A stretch of DNA of 64,000 nucleotides, taken from the NCBI RefSeq assembly GCF_005048155.1, contig NZ_SUMB01000002.1, positions 248,001 through 312,000 of the forward strand. Reading direction: 5' to 3'. Shown piece by piece: positions 25,575 through 34,809 of this stretch. A program made the translations under genes and the position numbers. Source of the stretch: Streptomyces piniterrae (GTDB lineage: Bacteria > Actinomycetota > Actinomycetes > Streptomycetales > Streptomycetaceae). Under the pieces are notes generated by a model. The model saw only the letters and a program-made list of their open reading frames with translations, did not search any database and was not told the DNA's origin. Every line of letters begins with the position of its first letter. The stretch's first letter is position 1.

Positions 25575-27554
25575 ATGCCTACCGCTTTCCCCCTGGGGAC
25601 GCAGTCATCCCAGGAGGCACACAGGCCCTCGGGGACCCAGGGTTCCCCGGGGGCTGCTCCCGTCCCCACCTCCGCGCGGCGGCGGGAACACGAGGGCGGG
25701 CGGCACGGACGGATCTCCTTCCCCGAGTCGGCCGCCGACTCGGCGATACGCTCCCGCCTGGTCCGGCTCGCCGCCGTCCCCTGCCTCCTCGTCGCCGTCA
25801 CCGGCGCCGCCGTCACCGCCTTCGTCGTCCAGGCCGGCGGCGCCCAGCTGGGCAGCCGCGAATGGGCGGTGCTCTCCGGCGGACTGACGCTGATCTGCGT
25901 CATCGTGCTCACCGCGGGCGCCGCCGCCAACTCCGAGGCGCGCGCCACCGTCACCCGCTACGCCCGCCTCCGCCATGTCTGCGCGCGCAGCCAGTCCGAC
26001 CTCTACGACCTGCTCGACCGGGTACGGCAGGGCGAGTGGACGCCGCACCGCGACCCCGATCCGGAGCTCGTGCCCACCGGCGACACCCTCGACCTGCTCG
26101 CGCACGAAGTGGCGGCCGCCGGCCGGGCCGCGGAGGCCGCCGTCATCGACGCGGTCGCCATCGCGCGCAGCAACGCCACCGGCAGCGAGCAGAAGGTCGA
26201 GGTCTTCGTGAACCTCGCCCGCCGCCTGCAGTCCCTGGTGCACCGTGAGATCGAACTGCTCGACGAGCTGGAGAACCAGGTCGAGGACCCCGACCTGCTC
26301 AAGGGCCTCTTCCACATCGACCACCTGGCCACCCGTATCCGCCGGCACGCCGAGAACCTCGCCGTCCTCGGCGGCGCCATCTCGCGCCGCCAGTGGAGCC
26401 GCCCGGTCAGCATGACCGAGGTGCTGCGCTCCTCCATCGCCGAGGTCGAGCAGTATCCGCGGGTCAAGCTGGTCCCGCCGATCGAGGGCACGCTGCGCGG
26501 CCACGCCGTCGCCGACGTCATCCACCTGCTCGCCGAACTCGTCGAGAACGCCTCGATCTACTCGGCCCCGCAGACCAATGTCCTGCTGCGCGCCCAACTG
26601 GTCACCGCCGGTCTCGCCGTCGAGGTCGAGGACCGCGGTCTGGGAATGTCCGCGGAAGAGCAGACGCAGATGAACGCGCTGCTGGCCGACCCCGAACACA
26701 TCGATGTCGCCGAGCTGCTGAGCGACGGGCGGATCGGTCTGTTCGTGGTCTCCTCGCTCGCCCGCCGGCACGGCATCGTGGTGAAGCTGCAGAGCAACAT
26801 CTACGGCGGTGTGCAGGCCGTCCTGGTCCTCCCGCAGGAGCTGCTCGGCGCGGAATCGAGCCGGGCGGCCGCCGCCCGCACCGGGTCCCCGGACAGCGAC
26901 CCGGCACGCGAGCACGACGACGGCCACGACGACTGGCCGGACGACTGGCAGGACCTTTGTGCCGAGCCGGGCAGCGGCAGCCGGGACTCCGTCCCCGGCC
27001 CCGACGCCGACCGAGCCCTCGAAGCACCGCGTCGCGGCCACGACCACCAGTCGGTCACCTCCCGCGCCGAGAGCAGCCGCGCCGGCGACGTCGACGGCGA
27101 GCACGGCTCCGGCACCACACACAGCCGAGCCGTCCCCGCCCGCGACAGCGTGACCGGCCGCGACGACGGCCCCGCCGACCCCGGCCCGGTCGTGCTGCCG
27201 CCCCCGCCCGCCCCGCTGGACAACTCCATCCGCCCGCGGCTGCCGCGCCGCCGCAAGCAGGAGCATCTCGTCCCCGAGCTGCGCGGCGAGCCGATCCTGC
27301 CGTCCGCCACCCGCCGTACGGAGCCGGAGCCCATGGCCGACCCCGGCCTGATGGCCGCGTTCCAGCGCGGCTTCGGCCTCGCCGACGAGACCTACAAGGC
27401 CCGCCGCCGCTCCCAGAACACCCCCGGCGACAACGGCAACGCCGCAGGCCAGGGCGACCGCGGCAGTGCCGGCGGCGCCGAGCCGTTCTACGACCGTGAC
27501 CACGACGCCCCGATGACCCGCCCCCGAGGAGACGACCCCAACCATGGTGAGTGA
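25575..27554 (+). CDS. cvnA: Conservon sensor-kinase-like protein CvnA
   Basis: A 659-residue membrane protein. Two membrane helices (LVRLAAVPCLLVAVTGAAVTAFVV ~62-85; WAVLSGGLTLICVIVLTAGAA ~98-118) enclose a very short extracytoplasmic loop. The cytoplasmic part has a helical dimerisation region (HIDHLATRIRRHAENLAVLGG, the place of the H-box) and a HATPase domain (N-box LLAELVENASIYSAP, G1 VEDRGLGMS, G2 GRIGLFVVSSLARRHG). The C-terminal ~200 residues are disordered and Asp/His/Pro-rich. ATG at 25575 with GGAGG 6 nt upstream. First gene of a conservon; CvnA recruits the roadblock/DUF742/GTPase partners to the membrane in a G-protein-like switch. Confidence 0.93.
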   Translation: MPTAFPLGTQSSQEAHRPSGTQGSPGAAPVPTSARRREHEGGRHGRISFPESAADSAIRSRLVRLAAVPCLLVAVTGAAVTAFVVQAGGAQLGSREWAVLSGGLTLICVIVLTAGAAANSEARATVTRYARLRHVCARSQSDLYDLLDRVRQGEWTPHRDPDPELVPTGDTLDLLAHEVAAAGRAAEAAVIDAVAIARSNATGSEQKVEVFVNLARRLQSLVHREIELLDELENQVEDPDLLKGLFHIDHLATRIRRHAENLAVLGGAISRRQWSRPVSMTEVLRSSIAEVEQYPRVKLVPPIEGTLRGHAVADVIHLLAELVENASIYSAPQTNVLLRAQLVTAGLAVEVEDRGLGMSAEEQTQMNALLADPEHIDVAELLSDGRIGLFVVSSLARRHGIVVKLQSNIYGGVQAVLVLPQELLGAESSRAAAARTGSPDSDPAREHDDGHDDWPDDWQDLCAEPGSGSRDSVPGPDADRALEAPRRGHDHQSVTSRAESSRAGDVDGEHGSGTTHSRAVPARDSVTGRDDGPADPGPVVLPPPPAPLDNSIRPRLPRRRKQEHLVPELRGEPILPSATRRTEPEPMADPGLMAAFQRGFGLADETYKARRRSQNTPGDNGNAAGQGDRGSAGGAEPFYDRDHDAPMTRPRGDDPNHGE

Positions 27555-27993
27555 TGTGCACGCGCAGCCGCATGCGCCGCTGCAGCGAGGTCAGAACACC
27601 GATCTGTCCTGGCTGCTGACCGGACTCGTGCAGCGCGTCCCGCATGCCCGCAGCGCGCTCCTGTTGTCATCCGACGGCCTGGTGAAGGCCGCCGACGGCT
27701 TCGACCCCGACAGCGCCGACCACATGGCGGCACTGTCCTCCGGGCTCTACTCGCTCGCCCGCAGCACTAGCGCGCGCTTCGGGGAGGGCGACAAAGTCCT
27801 CCAGGTCGTCGTCGAGCTGGAGTCCATGTTCCTGTTCGTCTCGTCCGCCGGGTCCGGCGCCTGCCTGGCCGTGCTGGCCGGCCGCGAGGCCGATGTCGCC
27901 GTACTGGCCTACGAGATGGGCATGCTGGTCAAGAGCGTACGGCCGTATCTGTCCACCCCCGCACGCCAGCAGGCGCAGGCGGGCGGCCACTGA
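27544..27993 (+). CDS. cvnB: Roadblock/LC7 domain protein CvnB
   Basis: A 149-residue roadblock/LC7-fold protein (DLSWLLTGLVQRVPHARSALLLSSDGLVKAADG...LAVLAGREADVAVLAYEMGMLV). In conservons and in the MglA/MglB pair such proteins act as GTPase-activating or scaffold partners of the small GTPase. The ATG at 27544 overlaps the cvnA end by 11 bp, and cvnC begins 3 bp after its stop, so it is translated in a coupled operon. Cytosolic. Confidence 0.95.
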   Translation: MVSDVHAQPHAPLQRGQNTDLSWLLTGLVQRVPHARSALLLSSDGLVKAADGFDPDSADHMAALSSGLYSLARSTSARFGEGDKVLQVVVELESMFLFVSSAGSGACLAVLAGREADVAVLAYEMGMLVKSVRPYLSTPARQQAQAGGH

Positions 27994-27995
27994 AC

Positions 27996-28400
27996 ATGGC
28001 GCTGAGTCGCCGACGGCGGCAGAGCGGCCAGGACACACCGTGGTACGACGACGAGGCCGGCCGGCTGGTCCGGCCGTACACGATCAGCAACGGCCGGACC
28101 CGTCCGACGGCACACTTCGATCTGATGACCATGGTGATGGCCACCGGACGCCGGCCGGCCTCCTGCCAAGGGCCGGACTACGCCCAGGTGTTGGGGCTCT
28201 GCGAAGGGCCGGTCTCGGTCGCCGAGATCGCCGCCCACATACGGCTGCCCGCCGTGGTCACGAAGGTGCTCCTCGCCGATCTCGTCGACTGCGGGGCGCT
28301 CACCGCGCGGGCCCCCGCAGCCGTTTCGGCAGGGCCCGTGGCCTGTACAGACCGAGCCCTACTTGAGGCGGTGTTGAATGGACTTCGCAAACGACTGTGA
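27996..28400 (+). CDS. cvnC: DUF742 protein CvnC
   Basis: A 134-residue DUF742 protein: WYDDEAGRLVRPYTISNGRTRPTAHFDLMTMVMATG at the N-terminus, then a winged-helix-like part (CEGPVSVAEIAAHIRLPAVVTKVLLADLVDCGALTARAP). It is the third member of the conservon, between roadblock and GTPase, and overlaps cvnD by 23 bp. DUF742 proteins link the sensor-like kinase to the switch; detailed function is not known. Confidence 0.94.
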   Translation: MALSRRRRQSGQDTPWYDDEAGRLVRPYTISNGRTRPTAHFDLMTMVMATGRRPASCQGPDYAQVLGLCEGPVSVAEIAAHIRLPAVVTKVLLADLVDCGALTARAPAAVSAGPVACTDRALLEAVLNGLRKRL

Positions 28401-28998
28401 CGCTCAGGCGCCGGGGGATCCCTCGCCCGACCTCTTCCCGACCGCGCTCAAAATCCTGGTCGCGGGCGGCTTCGGGGTCGGCAAGACGACCTTCGTCGGA
28501 GCGGTGAGCGAGATCGAACCGCTCAGCACCGAAGAGCTGCTCACCCAGATCAGCGTCGGCACCGACGATCTGGCGGGCATCGAGGAGAAGAACACCACCA
28601 CCGTCGCCATGGATTTCGGGCGGATCACCCTCAGCCCGGACCATGTCCTCTACCTCTTCGGGACACCAGGCCAGGAACGCTTCTGGTTCATGTGGGACGA
28701 GCTCTCCCACGGGGCGCTCGGCGCGGTCATCCTCGCCGACACCCGCCGCCTGGACCAGTGCTTCGCCGCCGTCGACTTCTTCGAAACGCGCGGCATCCAG
28801 TTCATCGTCGCCGTCAACGAGTTCGACGGCTCCTACCACTACGAACCGGACGAGGTCCGCTCCGCCATAGACCTCGAACCGGGGACCCCGGTCGTGCTCT
28901 GCGACGCCCGCCAGCGCAGCTCGGCCACCCACGCCCTGGTCTCGCTCGTCCAGCATCTGCTCACCCCCGCCCTCGCCGCGCCCCCGGAGCTGCCATGA
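28378..28998 (+). CDS. cvnD: Conservon GTP-binding protein CvnD
   Basis: A 206-residue small GTPase. Walker A/G1 is GGFGVGKTTFVGAV (near 31-44), the switch region has EEKNTTTVAMDFG, G3 is LFGTPGQERF, and the G4 position reads VNEFD rather than the classic NKxD, which is common in this family (also in MglA-like GTPases). Homologous to the ATP/GTP-binding proteins of all Streptomyces conservons. Its end overlaps the next ATG (ATGA), so the GAF gene is coupled to it. Confidence 0.95.
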   Translation: MDFANDCDAQAPGDPSPDLFPTALKILVAGGFGVGKTTFVGAVSEIEPLSTEELLTQISVGTDDLAGIEEKNTTTVAMDFGRITLSPDHVLYLFGTPGQERFWFMWDELSHGALGAVILADTRRLDQCFAAVDFFETRGIQFIVAVNEFDGSYHYEPDEVRSAIDLEPGTPVVLCDARQRSSATHALVSLVQHLLTPALAAPPELP

Positions 28999-29627
28999 AC
29001 CACCCCGCGTCCCGCATCCCGTACCCGTCCTACGACCCGACACGGCATCTGCTGCTCACCCCCCAGGACGACGAGGCCCCGGCGCGCGTCGCCCGGCTGC
29101 GAGCCCTGGGCATCGGGGATTCCCCGCTGCCGGCGTTCGACGACTTCGCGCGCAAACTGGCGCACACGACCCAGGCGCCGTACTCGATGGTCAACTTCAT
29201 CGACGAACACCGGCAGTACTTCGCCGGGCTCTACGCACCCGCCCAGGACCAGGCCGTCGAGCTGGGCCCGGCGCCCGCCAGCGCCCAGCCCGGCCGGGTG
29301 ATGGACCGCGACCACGGCTACTGCCCGCATGTCATCGTCCGCCGCAAGGCCCTGGTCCTGGAGGACGTCTGTGACTATCCGCGGTTCGCGGGCAACCCCG
29401 TCGTCGACGAGATCGGCATCCGCTCCTACCTCGGCGCGCCGCTGATCGACCATACCGGCATGGCGCTGGGCACCGTCTGTGTCGTGGACCTCGAACCGCG
29501 TCCCTGGGGGCGGGAGGGGCTTGCGACGATCAAGGCGATGGCCGCCGAACTCGTCGAGCAGATCCATGAGATGGAGCGGCGGCAGGCCGAGAGGTCGACG
29601 GGTGAGGAGCCGGCCGACGGCCCCTGA
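28995..29627 (+). CDS. GAF domain protein, fifth gene of the conservon
   Basis: A 210-residue soluble protein with a GAF domain (DDFARKLAHTTQAPYSMVNFIDEHRQYFAGL ... CPHVIVRRKALVLEDVCDYPRFAGNPVVDEIGIRSYLGAPLIDHTGMALGTVCVVDLEPRPW). GAF domains bind small ligands or haem. The DHGYCPHVI stretch carries Cys and His residues that could be a ligand site. The ATG at 28995 overlaps the cvnD stop, so it is expressed with the conservon. Some conservons have cytochrome P450 as the fifth gene; here a GAF protein takes that place and may be the input or output sensor. Confidence 0.92.
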   Translation: MNHPASRIPYPSYDPTRHLLLTPQDDEAPARVARLRALGIGDSPLPAFDDFARKLAHTTQAPYSMVNFIDEHRQYFAGLYAPAQDQAVELGPAPASAQPGRVMDRDHGYCPHVIVRRKALVLEDVCDYPRFAGNPVVDEIGIRSYLGAPLIDHTGMALGTVCVVDLEPRPWGREGLATIKAMAAELVEQIHEMERRQAERSTGEEPADGP

Positions 29628-29698
29628 TCCGGTGCCGTGCCGGTCCGTACGGGCCGGGGCCGGTGCGCAGCCCGAGGGCCGGGAGCCGGGGCCGCCGG

Positions 29699-31108
29699 TC
29701 AGGACTTGTCGCTCGTCCGGAAGGGCGCGAACCAGGAGCGCCGCCCTTCGGAGGAGCCGGTGCGCTGGCTCGGCACCGTGGCGCCGGCGTCCTCCGCGGC
29801 GGCTGCTTCCTCCGGGTCGCCCGTCTCCCGCCGGGCGCTCGCCTCTTTCGGGTCGCTCGCCTCTTGCGGGGCGCTCGCCGTTTCCTCCTCCGGCTCTTCC
29901 GGCTCCTCGGGCCATTCGGACGGCTCCAGCCGCAGCAGTTCCGCGAGCCGGCCCGACCAATCGCCCTTCGCCTGCCCCAGGGCCAGCTCGCCCAGACGCA
30001 GCAGCTGGATGTCCGAAGTGCCGGCCGGTGCGAACATGTGGTGCGCATCGCGCAGGAAACGCTCCACCGGACGGTCGGTGAACAGCCCGGACGCGGCGTG
30101 TATGTCCATCGAGTCCCGCGCCGACTCCAGCGCCGACTCCACATTCACCAGCTTGGCGTTCATCAACTCCGCGTCACACGGCTGCCCCTGGTCCAGCAGA
30201 TGCACCGCGTGGTACGCGGACAACCGGGCGAGCAGCAGGCGTGACTGGATCCGTCCGAGCTTGAGCTTGATGTTGCCCAGATCGGCCAGCGGTCTGCCGT
30301 AGCGCTGCCGCTCGGCGCAGAACTTCGTCGTCTCGTCCAGCACGGCCTGGTGGATCCCCAGGGACACGGCGGTCAGATTCGGCCGTCCGTACAGCACGCT
30401 GGAGGAGTACGCCACGGACAGCCCGTCGCCCTCGCTGCCCAGCAGATTCGCCGCCGGCACCCGGCAGTCGTCGAAGAACAGCTCGCCGAAGCTGAAGCCG
30501 TGCAGCCCCATCGCCGGTTTGTGCGCGCCGACGCGGAAGCCGGGACTGCCGGACTCCACGAGGAACGCCGACAGCCCCTTGGAGCCTTCGCCGGTGCGGA
30601 CGACCACACCGTGCAGATCGCCGACATGGCTGTTGCCGACGTAGATCTTGCGGCCGTTCAGGATGTAGTCGTCGCCGTCGCGGACCGCGGTGCTCTCCAT
30701 GCCCAGGACATGGCCGCCGGATTGTGGTTCGGTGACGGCGATGGTGGGCAGGCAGTCGCCGGACGCGATGGCCGGCAGCCAGGTCTTCTTCTGCTCCTCG
30801 TTCCCGAAGTGGACGATCTTCGCCACGCCCAGCTGCGAGGCCTGCACCATGGCGCCCATCGCGGCGCTCACCCGGGAGAGCTCCTCGATGATCAGGGTCT
30901 TGGCGAGGTGCCCGGCGCCCATTCCGCCGTATGCGCGCTGTACGGTCGCGCCGATCCACCCCTGACGGGCGATCAGGCGCGCCAGGTCATGGCAGACGGT
31001 ACGGCTCGCCTCCATCTCCGCGACCCGGGGGCGGACCTCGCACTCGGCGAATTCCCGGACCTGGTGTCGGAGCGTTTCATGTCGCTTGTCGGTGAAATAG
31101 CGATGCAA
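29699..31108 (-). CDS. Acyl-CoA dehydrogenase with an acidic repetitive C-terminal tail
   Basis: A 469-residue flavoenzyme of the acyl-CoA dehydrogenase family: EELSRVSAAMGAMVQASQLG, CLPTIAVTEPQSGGHVLGMESTAV (FAD/substrate-binding strand), RVPAANLLG, and FLRDAHHMFAPAGTSDIQLLRLG near the C-terminal domain end. The usual catalytic Glu is not obvious by eye. The last ~75 residues form a Pro/Glu/Ser-rich acidic tail (PEEPEEPEEE, then ASDPKEASARRETGDPEEA) not part of the fold. TTG at 31108 is chosen, with GGAGGG 6 nt upstream; the frame is open to 31222. It may act in modified fatty-acid or polyketide starter metabolism. No beta-oxidation partners are adjacent. Confidence 0.85.
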   Translation of the reverse strand: MHRYFTDKRHETLRHQVREFAECEVRPRVAEMEASRTVCHDLARLIARQGWIGATVQRAYGGMGAGHLAKTLIIEELSRVSAAMGAMVQASQLGVAKIVHFGNEEQKKTWLPAIASGDCLPTIAVTEPQSGGHVLGMESTAVRDGDDYILNGRKIYVGNSHVGDLHGVVVRTGEGSKGLSAFLVESGSPGFRVGAHKPAMGLHGFSFGELFFDDCRVPAANLLGSEGDGLSVAYSSSVLYGRPNLTAVSLGIHQAVLDETTKFCAERQRYGRPLADLGNIKLKLGRIQSRLLLARLSAYHAVHLLDQGQPCDAELMNAKLVNVESALESARDSMDIHAASGLFTDRPVERFLRDAHHMFAPAGTSDIQLLRLGELALGQAKGDWSGRLAELLRLEPSEWPEEPEEPEEETASAPQEASDPKEASARRETGDPEEAAAAEDAGATVPSQRTGSSEGRRSWFAPFRTSDKS

Positions 31109-31371
31109 GACGAGCCCTCCTACGCGATCTCCCGCGCTGTTCGCTCCCCGTCTCGGGACGGCAATGGCGATGCCGTCTGCTGTGGTCATTCCGGAACGTG
31201 ATCCGGTGCTTACTGCGCGCAATACCCGTTGGCATACCTACTGCGGACCGTGTGAAACATCAACTGGGTGCGTTTGAGCGCGAGGTGAGGCGCGCGGCGA
31301 CTCCGCACCACCCCCTGATCCGAGAGGGGCCGAGCCACCCCACGCCACCCCATGCCGCCCCGGTCGTTCGG

Positions 31372-34300
31372 TCAGTGACCGGTGCCGCAGCAGGACTCAC
31401 GACGCTGCTGCCGGCCCACCTCCAGCCAGTCGACGGCAGCGGCCCGCAGGGCGCGCCCGGACGGAGCGGGGAAGGAGCCGACCAACTCCCGCTGCTCGAA
31501 GAGCCGTCCACCGCGCAGCACGGCCGAGGTCCGCACCAGCGAGTCGAAGTCGGTGAACGGGTCGCCGTCCACCAGCGTCATATCGCCGAGCTTGCCGACC
31601 TCCAGCGTGCCCAGGTCCCGCTCGGCGCCGAACACCTTGGCCGGCAGCGCGGTCGCCGTGCGCAGCGTCTGCGGCACACTCAGACCACCCCGGTGCAGCG
31701 CGCGCAGACACAGATGCAGGCCCAGACCCACCGCCGTCAACGGCTGGTCGGTGCCCAGCGCGACCAACCCTCCACCGCTCAGCACCCGCCGGTATATGGC
31801 GACCTCGGTGCGGATGTCGGCCAGCTGGGCGGGCGTCGGGCGGTGCCCGGCGTGCTCCCGTACGAGCGCGACGTCCCAGGGCGGCATCAGCGTCCCCACA
31901 CGGGCGTCCTCGGCCAGCGCCGGATCGTCGCCGAGCAGCGCGGACGCCGAGAACGGCGTCGCCAGCAGATGGAAGTCGCTGCCCGTGTAGACCTCTTCGA
32001 CGTCCTGGTAGGAGTGCGCCGAGCCGGACACTGCGTGCCCGAACTCCAGCCGCTGGGTGGCCTGCAGATGGGTCGTGACGTCCTGACCCAGCTGTATGCC
32101 CGGGCTGAGCAGATGACTGCCCGCCCGGACCCCGAGCCGCTCATGGGCGAAGCGGGCGGCCTCCTCCATCACCCAGCCCGGCGCCCGTACATAGGTCTTG
32201 ACGAAGTCCCACTCCAGGGCCGCGCCGCGGGCCAGCGAACGGCGCAGCCCGGCGCGGGTACGGTGCGCCCGCCCCATGCTGTACGCGACCCGCCCGCCGT
32301 CCAGCAGCTCTCCGCAGGTCAGCAGCCGCGGCCCGGCGAGCGCACCGGTCGCGACGGCCTCCCGGAGGCGCGCCTGCTCGTAGGAGAAGCCGCCGCAGGA
32401 GACCGCGGTGGTGATGCCGTACGCGAGCTGCAATGCCGTCTGCCGGCCGCCGTACGTCGTCTGCCACGGGTGAGTGTGCGCGTCCCACAGGCCGGGCAGC
32501 ACGGTCTGCCCGGAGGCGTCCACCCGGAGCGCGCTACCGGGGCGGCCCGGCCGGTGCGGCTCGACGGCGGTGATCCGCCCGTCCCGCACCACCACGTCGA
32601 CGTCCTCACGCACCTCGTCGCCGGTGCCGTCCCAGAACCTGCCCGCGTGGACGACGGTGTCCCGGGCGCGTGACCCGCGGTGTTCGAGGGACAGCGGCAC
32701 GGTCCGCGCCGCACCGCCGGACACCCCGATCAGCCGCAGCTTCCCGGCCGAGAGATACAGCAGCGTGCCGGAGTCCCCGGACCACGACGGGTGGTCGGCG
32801 CTCTCGTCGGTCAGCCGACGCGGAGCCCCGTCGGGCGTACCGTCGGGCCGCACCGGCAGCACCCACAGCGCGGACTCGGCGATCACCGCCATCCACCGCC
32901 CGTCGGGCGACCAGACGGGCCCGGAGTCATAGCGGTCGGCGAGCGAGACATGCGCGGCGAGCGCATGCAGCCGGCTCTCCCCGGACTCGGTGTCGACGAC
33001 CCGGATGACGTGGTAGCCCTCGCGGAAACGCCGGTTGAGGCGATTGCGGTCGCAGAACGCCAGATAGCGGCCGTCCGGCGACCAACTGGGACGGCCCGGC
33101 AGCCCGCCGCCGCCCATCGGGGCGGCCAGCACCTTCTCCGTGCCGTCGGCCAGCGTCCGTACGACGAGATTGCCCGACATGTCGAGTGCCGCCAGCCGCC
33201 CGCCATCGGGCGACAGCGCCGGCTGGACCCGGCCGCCGGTGGCCAGCACGGTCTCCTCGCCGGAGGCGACATCGCGGCGGCGCACCGCGAACAGCCCGTC
33301 TTGGTCGTCCGCGTACAGCAGCGAACGGCCGTCGCGGGACCAGCTCGGCGCGAGGACATAGCGGGTGGCGTCGGCGTGCACGATCCTGCGCGGCGCACCG
33401 CCGCCCGAAGTCGGCGCCAGCCAGAGCGAGTTGAGCGCGGCGAAAGCGACCTTGCGGCCGTCCGGGGAGAGCGCGGGCAGATGCACCCCGCGCACCGGCC
33501 GCGCCGCCGTCCGCTCGAAGCCGTAGTCCTTGACGCGGTATGCGGGGCGGTCCAGCGGCAGCTTCGCGGTGAACGGGATGGTCTCGGCACGCCGGGGCGC
33601 ATCGGCCCGGACGATCCGGAACTGCCCGCCGACCGTCAGCAGCAACTCGTCTTGCGAAACCCACCGCGGCGGCACCGGCGCCACCTCCCCGTCCACCGCG
33701 AGCGGCTCCCCGTCCACGACGAGAGTGCAGGTGGGGCCCGGATAGTCGGTCGTCCGCAGATACGCGAGCCGGCCGGCGGGGGAGAGGGCCGGCGCCATCA
33801 CCTGGGCGGCCGCCGCCTCGGTGTGCTCGGTGCGCACCGGGCCGCCGCCGTCGGCCGGCACCGAGGCGACCGTACGGGAGAGCAGCGCCGTATCCGCCAC
33901 CTTCCCTCGCACGAACAGGATGCGGGAACCGTCCGGCGACCAGCAGGGATCGAAGTCCTCCCAGGCGCCGTCCTGATGGGGCCCGTCCTGACCCGGCAGC
34001 CCGGTCACCCGCGTCAGCCGCCCGGACTCCACCTCCAGCACCCAGATCCGGTAGGGACTGCCGGCCACCGGGTCGCCGCCCCGCTCCGAGGCGAACGCGA
34101 TCCGCGTCCCGTCCGGCGACCAGGCCGGTCCGCGGTCGTCCCACGGGCCGTCCGTCAGCTGCCGGAGCCCGGACCCGTCGGCACGCAGCATCCACAGGTG
34201 GAAGCCGCCGCCCCGGTAGGCGCAGACCGCGATCCGGCGGCCATCGGGGGAGTACACCGGGCGGGTGGGTTCCAGGTCGGGCGGGGTCAGGGCGACCGCG

Positions 34301-34632
34301 TCACCGCCCGCGCGCGGCAGCGACCACAGGACGTTCTGGACCTCGGCGATCAGCCGGTCGCCGGACGGTGCCAGCGTCGCGGCGCCATTGGTGGCGGCGG
34401 TGAAGGAGAGCGCCGCACCGGGCGCTCCGGCCGCCGGCCGCGCCGACGCCCCGGGCGCGGCGACCCCGACCAGCCCCGCCGCGGCGGCCGCCGACGCAGT
34501 GCCCTGCAGAAAACGGCGGCGGGACAGCGGTAAGGGGACGGCGGAGGCATTCCTGCCGGGGGACTGCTCGCCCGAAGACTGCTCAAGGGGGGTCTTCTCA
34601 CAAGGGGACTCAAAACGGCCCGTGGTGTCCAA
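31372..34632 (-). CDS. Exported PD40-repeat/TolB-like amidohydrolase fusion
   Basis: A 1,086-residue protein. The twin-arginine motif LSRRRFLQGTASAAAAAGLVG (~35-56) predicts Tat export. Residues ~80-690 hold many TolB/PD40 beta-propeller repeats of WSPDG type (YSPDGRRIA, WSPDGTRIAF, LSPAGRLAYL, WSRDGRSLLY, WSPDGRWMAV). Residues ~690-1,075 form a metal-dependent amidohydrolase: VVRDGRITAVEPH, VLPGLWDAHTHPWQTTYGG (metal HxH), ALGTDQPLTAVGLGLH (Asp), LGTLEVGKLGDMTLVDGDPFTD (C-terminal beta-sandwich). TTG at 34632 with AGGAGG 4 nt upstream. Such fusions are probably secreted peptidases or hydrolases of cyclic amides; the substrate is unknown. Confidence 0.9.
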   Translation of the reverse strand: MDTTGRFESPCEKTPLEQSSGEQSPGRNASAVPLPLSRRRFLQGTASAAAAAGLVGVAAPGASARPAAGAPGAALSFTAATNGAATLAPSGDRLIAEVQNVLWSLPRAGGDAVALTPPDLEPTRPVYSPDGRRIAVCAYRGGGFHLWMLRADGSGLRQLTDGPWDDRGPAWSPDGTRIAFASERGGDPVAGSPYRIWVLEVESGRLTRVTGLPGQDGPHQDGAWEDFDPCWSPDGSRILFVRGKVADTALLSRTVASVPADGGGPVRTEHTEAAAAQVMAPALSPAGRLAYLRTTDYPGPTCTLVVDGEPLAVDGEVAPVPPRWVSQDELLLTVGGQFRIVRADAPRRAETIPFTAKLPLDRPAYRVKDYGFERTAARPVRGVHLPALSPDGRKVAFAALNSLWLAPTSGGGAPRRIVHADATRYVLAPSWSRDGRSLLYADDQDGLFAVRRRDVASGEETVLATGGRVQPALSPDGGRLAALDMSGNLVVRTLADGTEKVLAAPMGGGGLPGRPSWSPDGRYLAFCDRNRLNRRFREGYHVIRVVDTESGESRLHALAAHVSLADRYDSGPVWSPDGRWMAVIAESALWVLPVRPDGTPDGAPRRLTDESADHPSWSGDSGTLLYLSAGKLRLIGVSGGAARTVPLSLEHRGSRARDTVVHAGRFWDGTGDEVREDVDVVVRDGRITAVEPHRPGRPGSALRVDASGQTVLPGLWDAHTHPWQTTYGGRQTALQLAYGITTAVSCGGFSYEQARLREAVATGALAGPRLLTCGELLDGGRVAYSMGRAHRTRAGLRRSLARGAALEWDFVKTYVRAPGWVMEEAARFAHERLGVRAGSHLLSPGIQLGQDVTTHLQATQRLEFGHAVSGSAHSYQDVEEVYTGSDFHLLATPFSASALLGDDPALAEDARVGTLMPPWDVALVREHAGHRPTPAQLADIRTEVAIYRRVLSGGGLVALGTDQPLTAVGLGLHLCLRALHRGGLSVPQTLRTATALPAKVFGAERDLGTLEVGKLGDMTLVDGDPFTDFDSLVRTSAVLRGGRLFEQRELVGSFPAPSGRALRAAAVDWLEVGRQQRRESCCGTGH

Positions 34633-34809
34633 CTTTCCTCCTGGGACAGGGGGTTGCGGCACAAACGCCGGAAGCGAACCGACTGATCGTGTCACGCCCG
34701 ACGAGCGCACGGGTAACCCACCGCGCGCCCCTTGGCGCACCGACGCGAGGAAGGAGAGAGTGGGCGCCGACGGCTCGTCAGAAACCGCCCGCACTCAGGA
34801 GATGACGCC

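Noticed and set aside
25605..27545. 646-residue minus-strand frame opposite cvnA
   Set aside because: Pure antisense shadow in GC-rich codons; no family resemblance, while the plus strand holds a full conservon gene.
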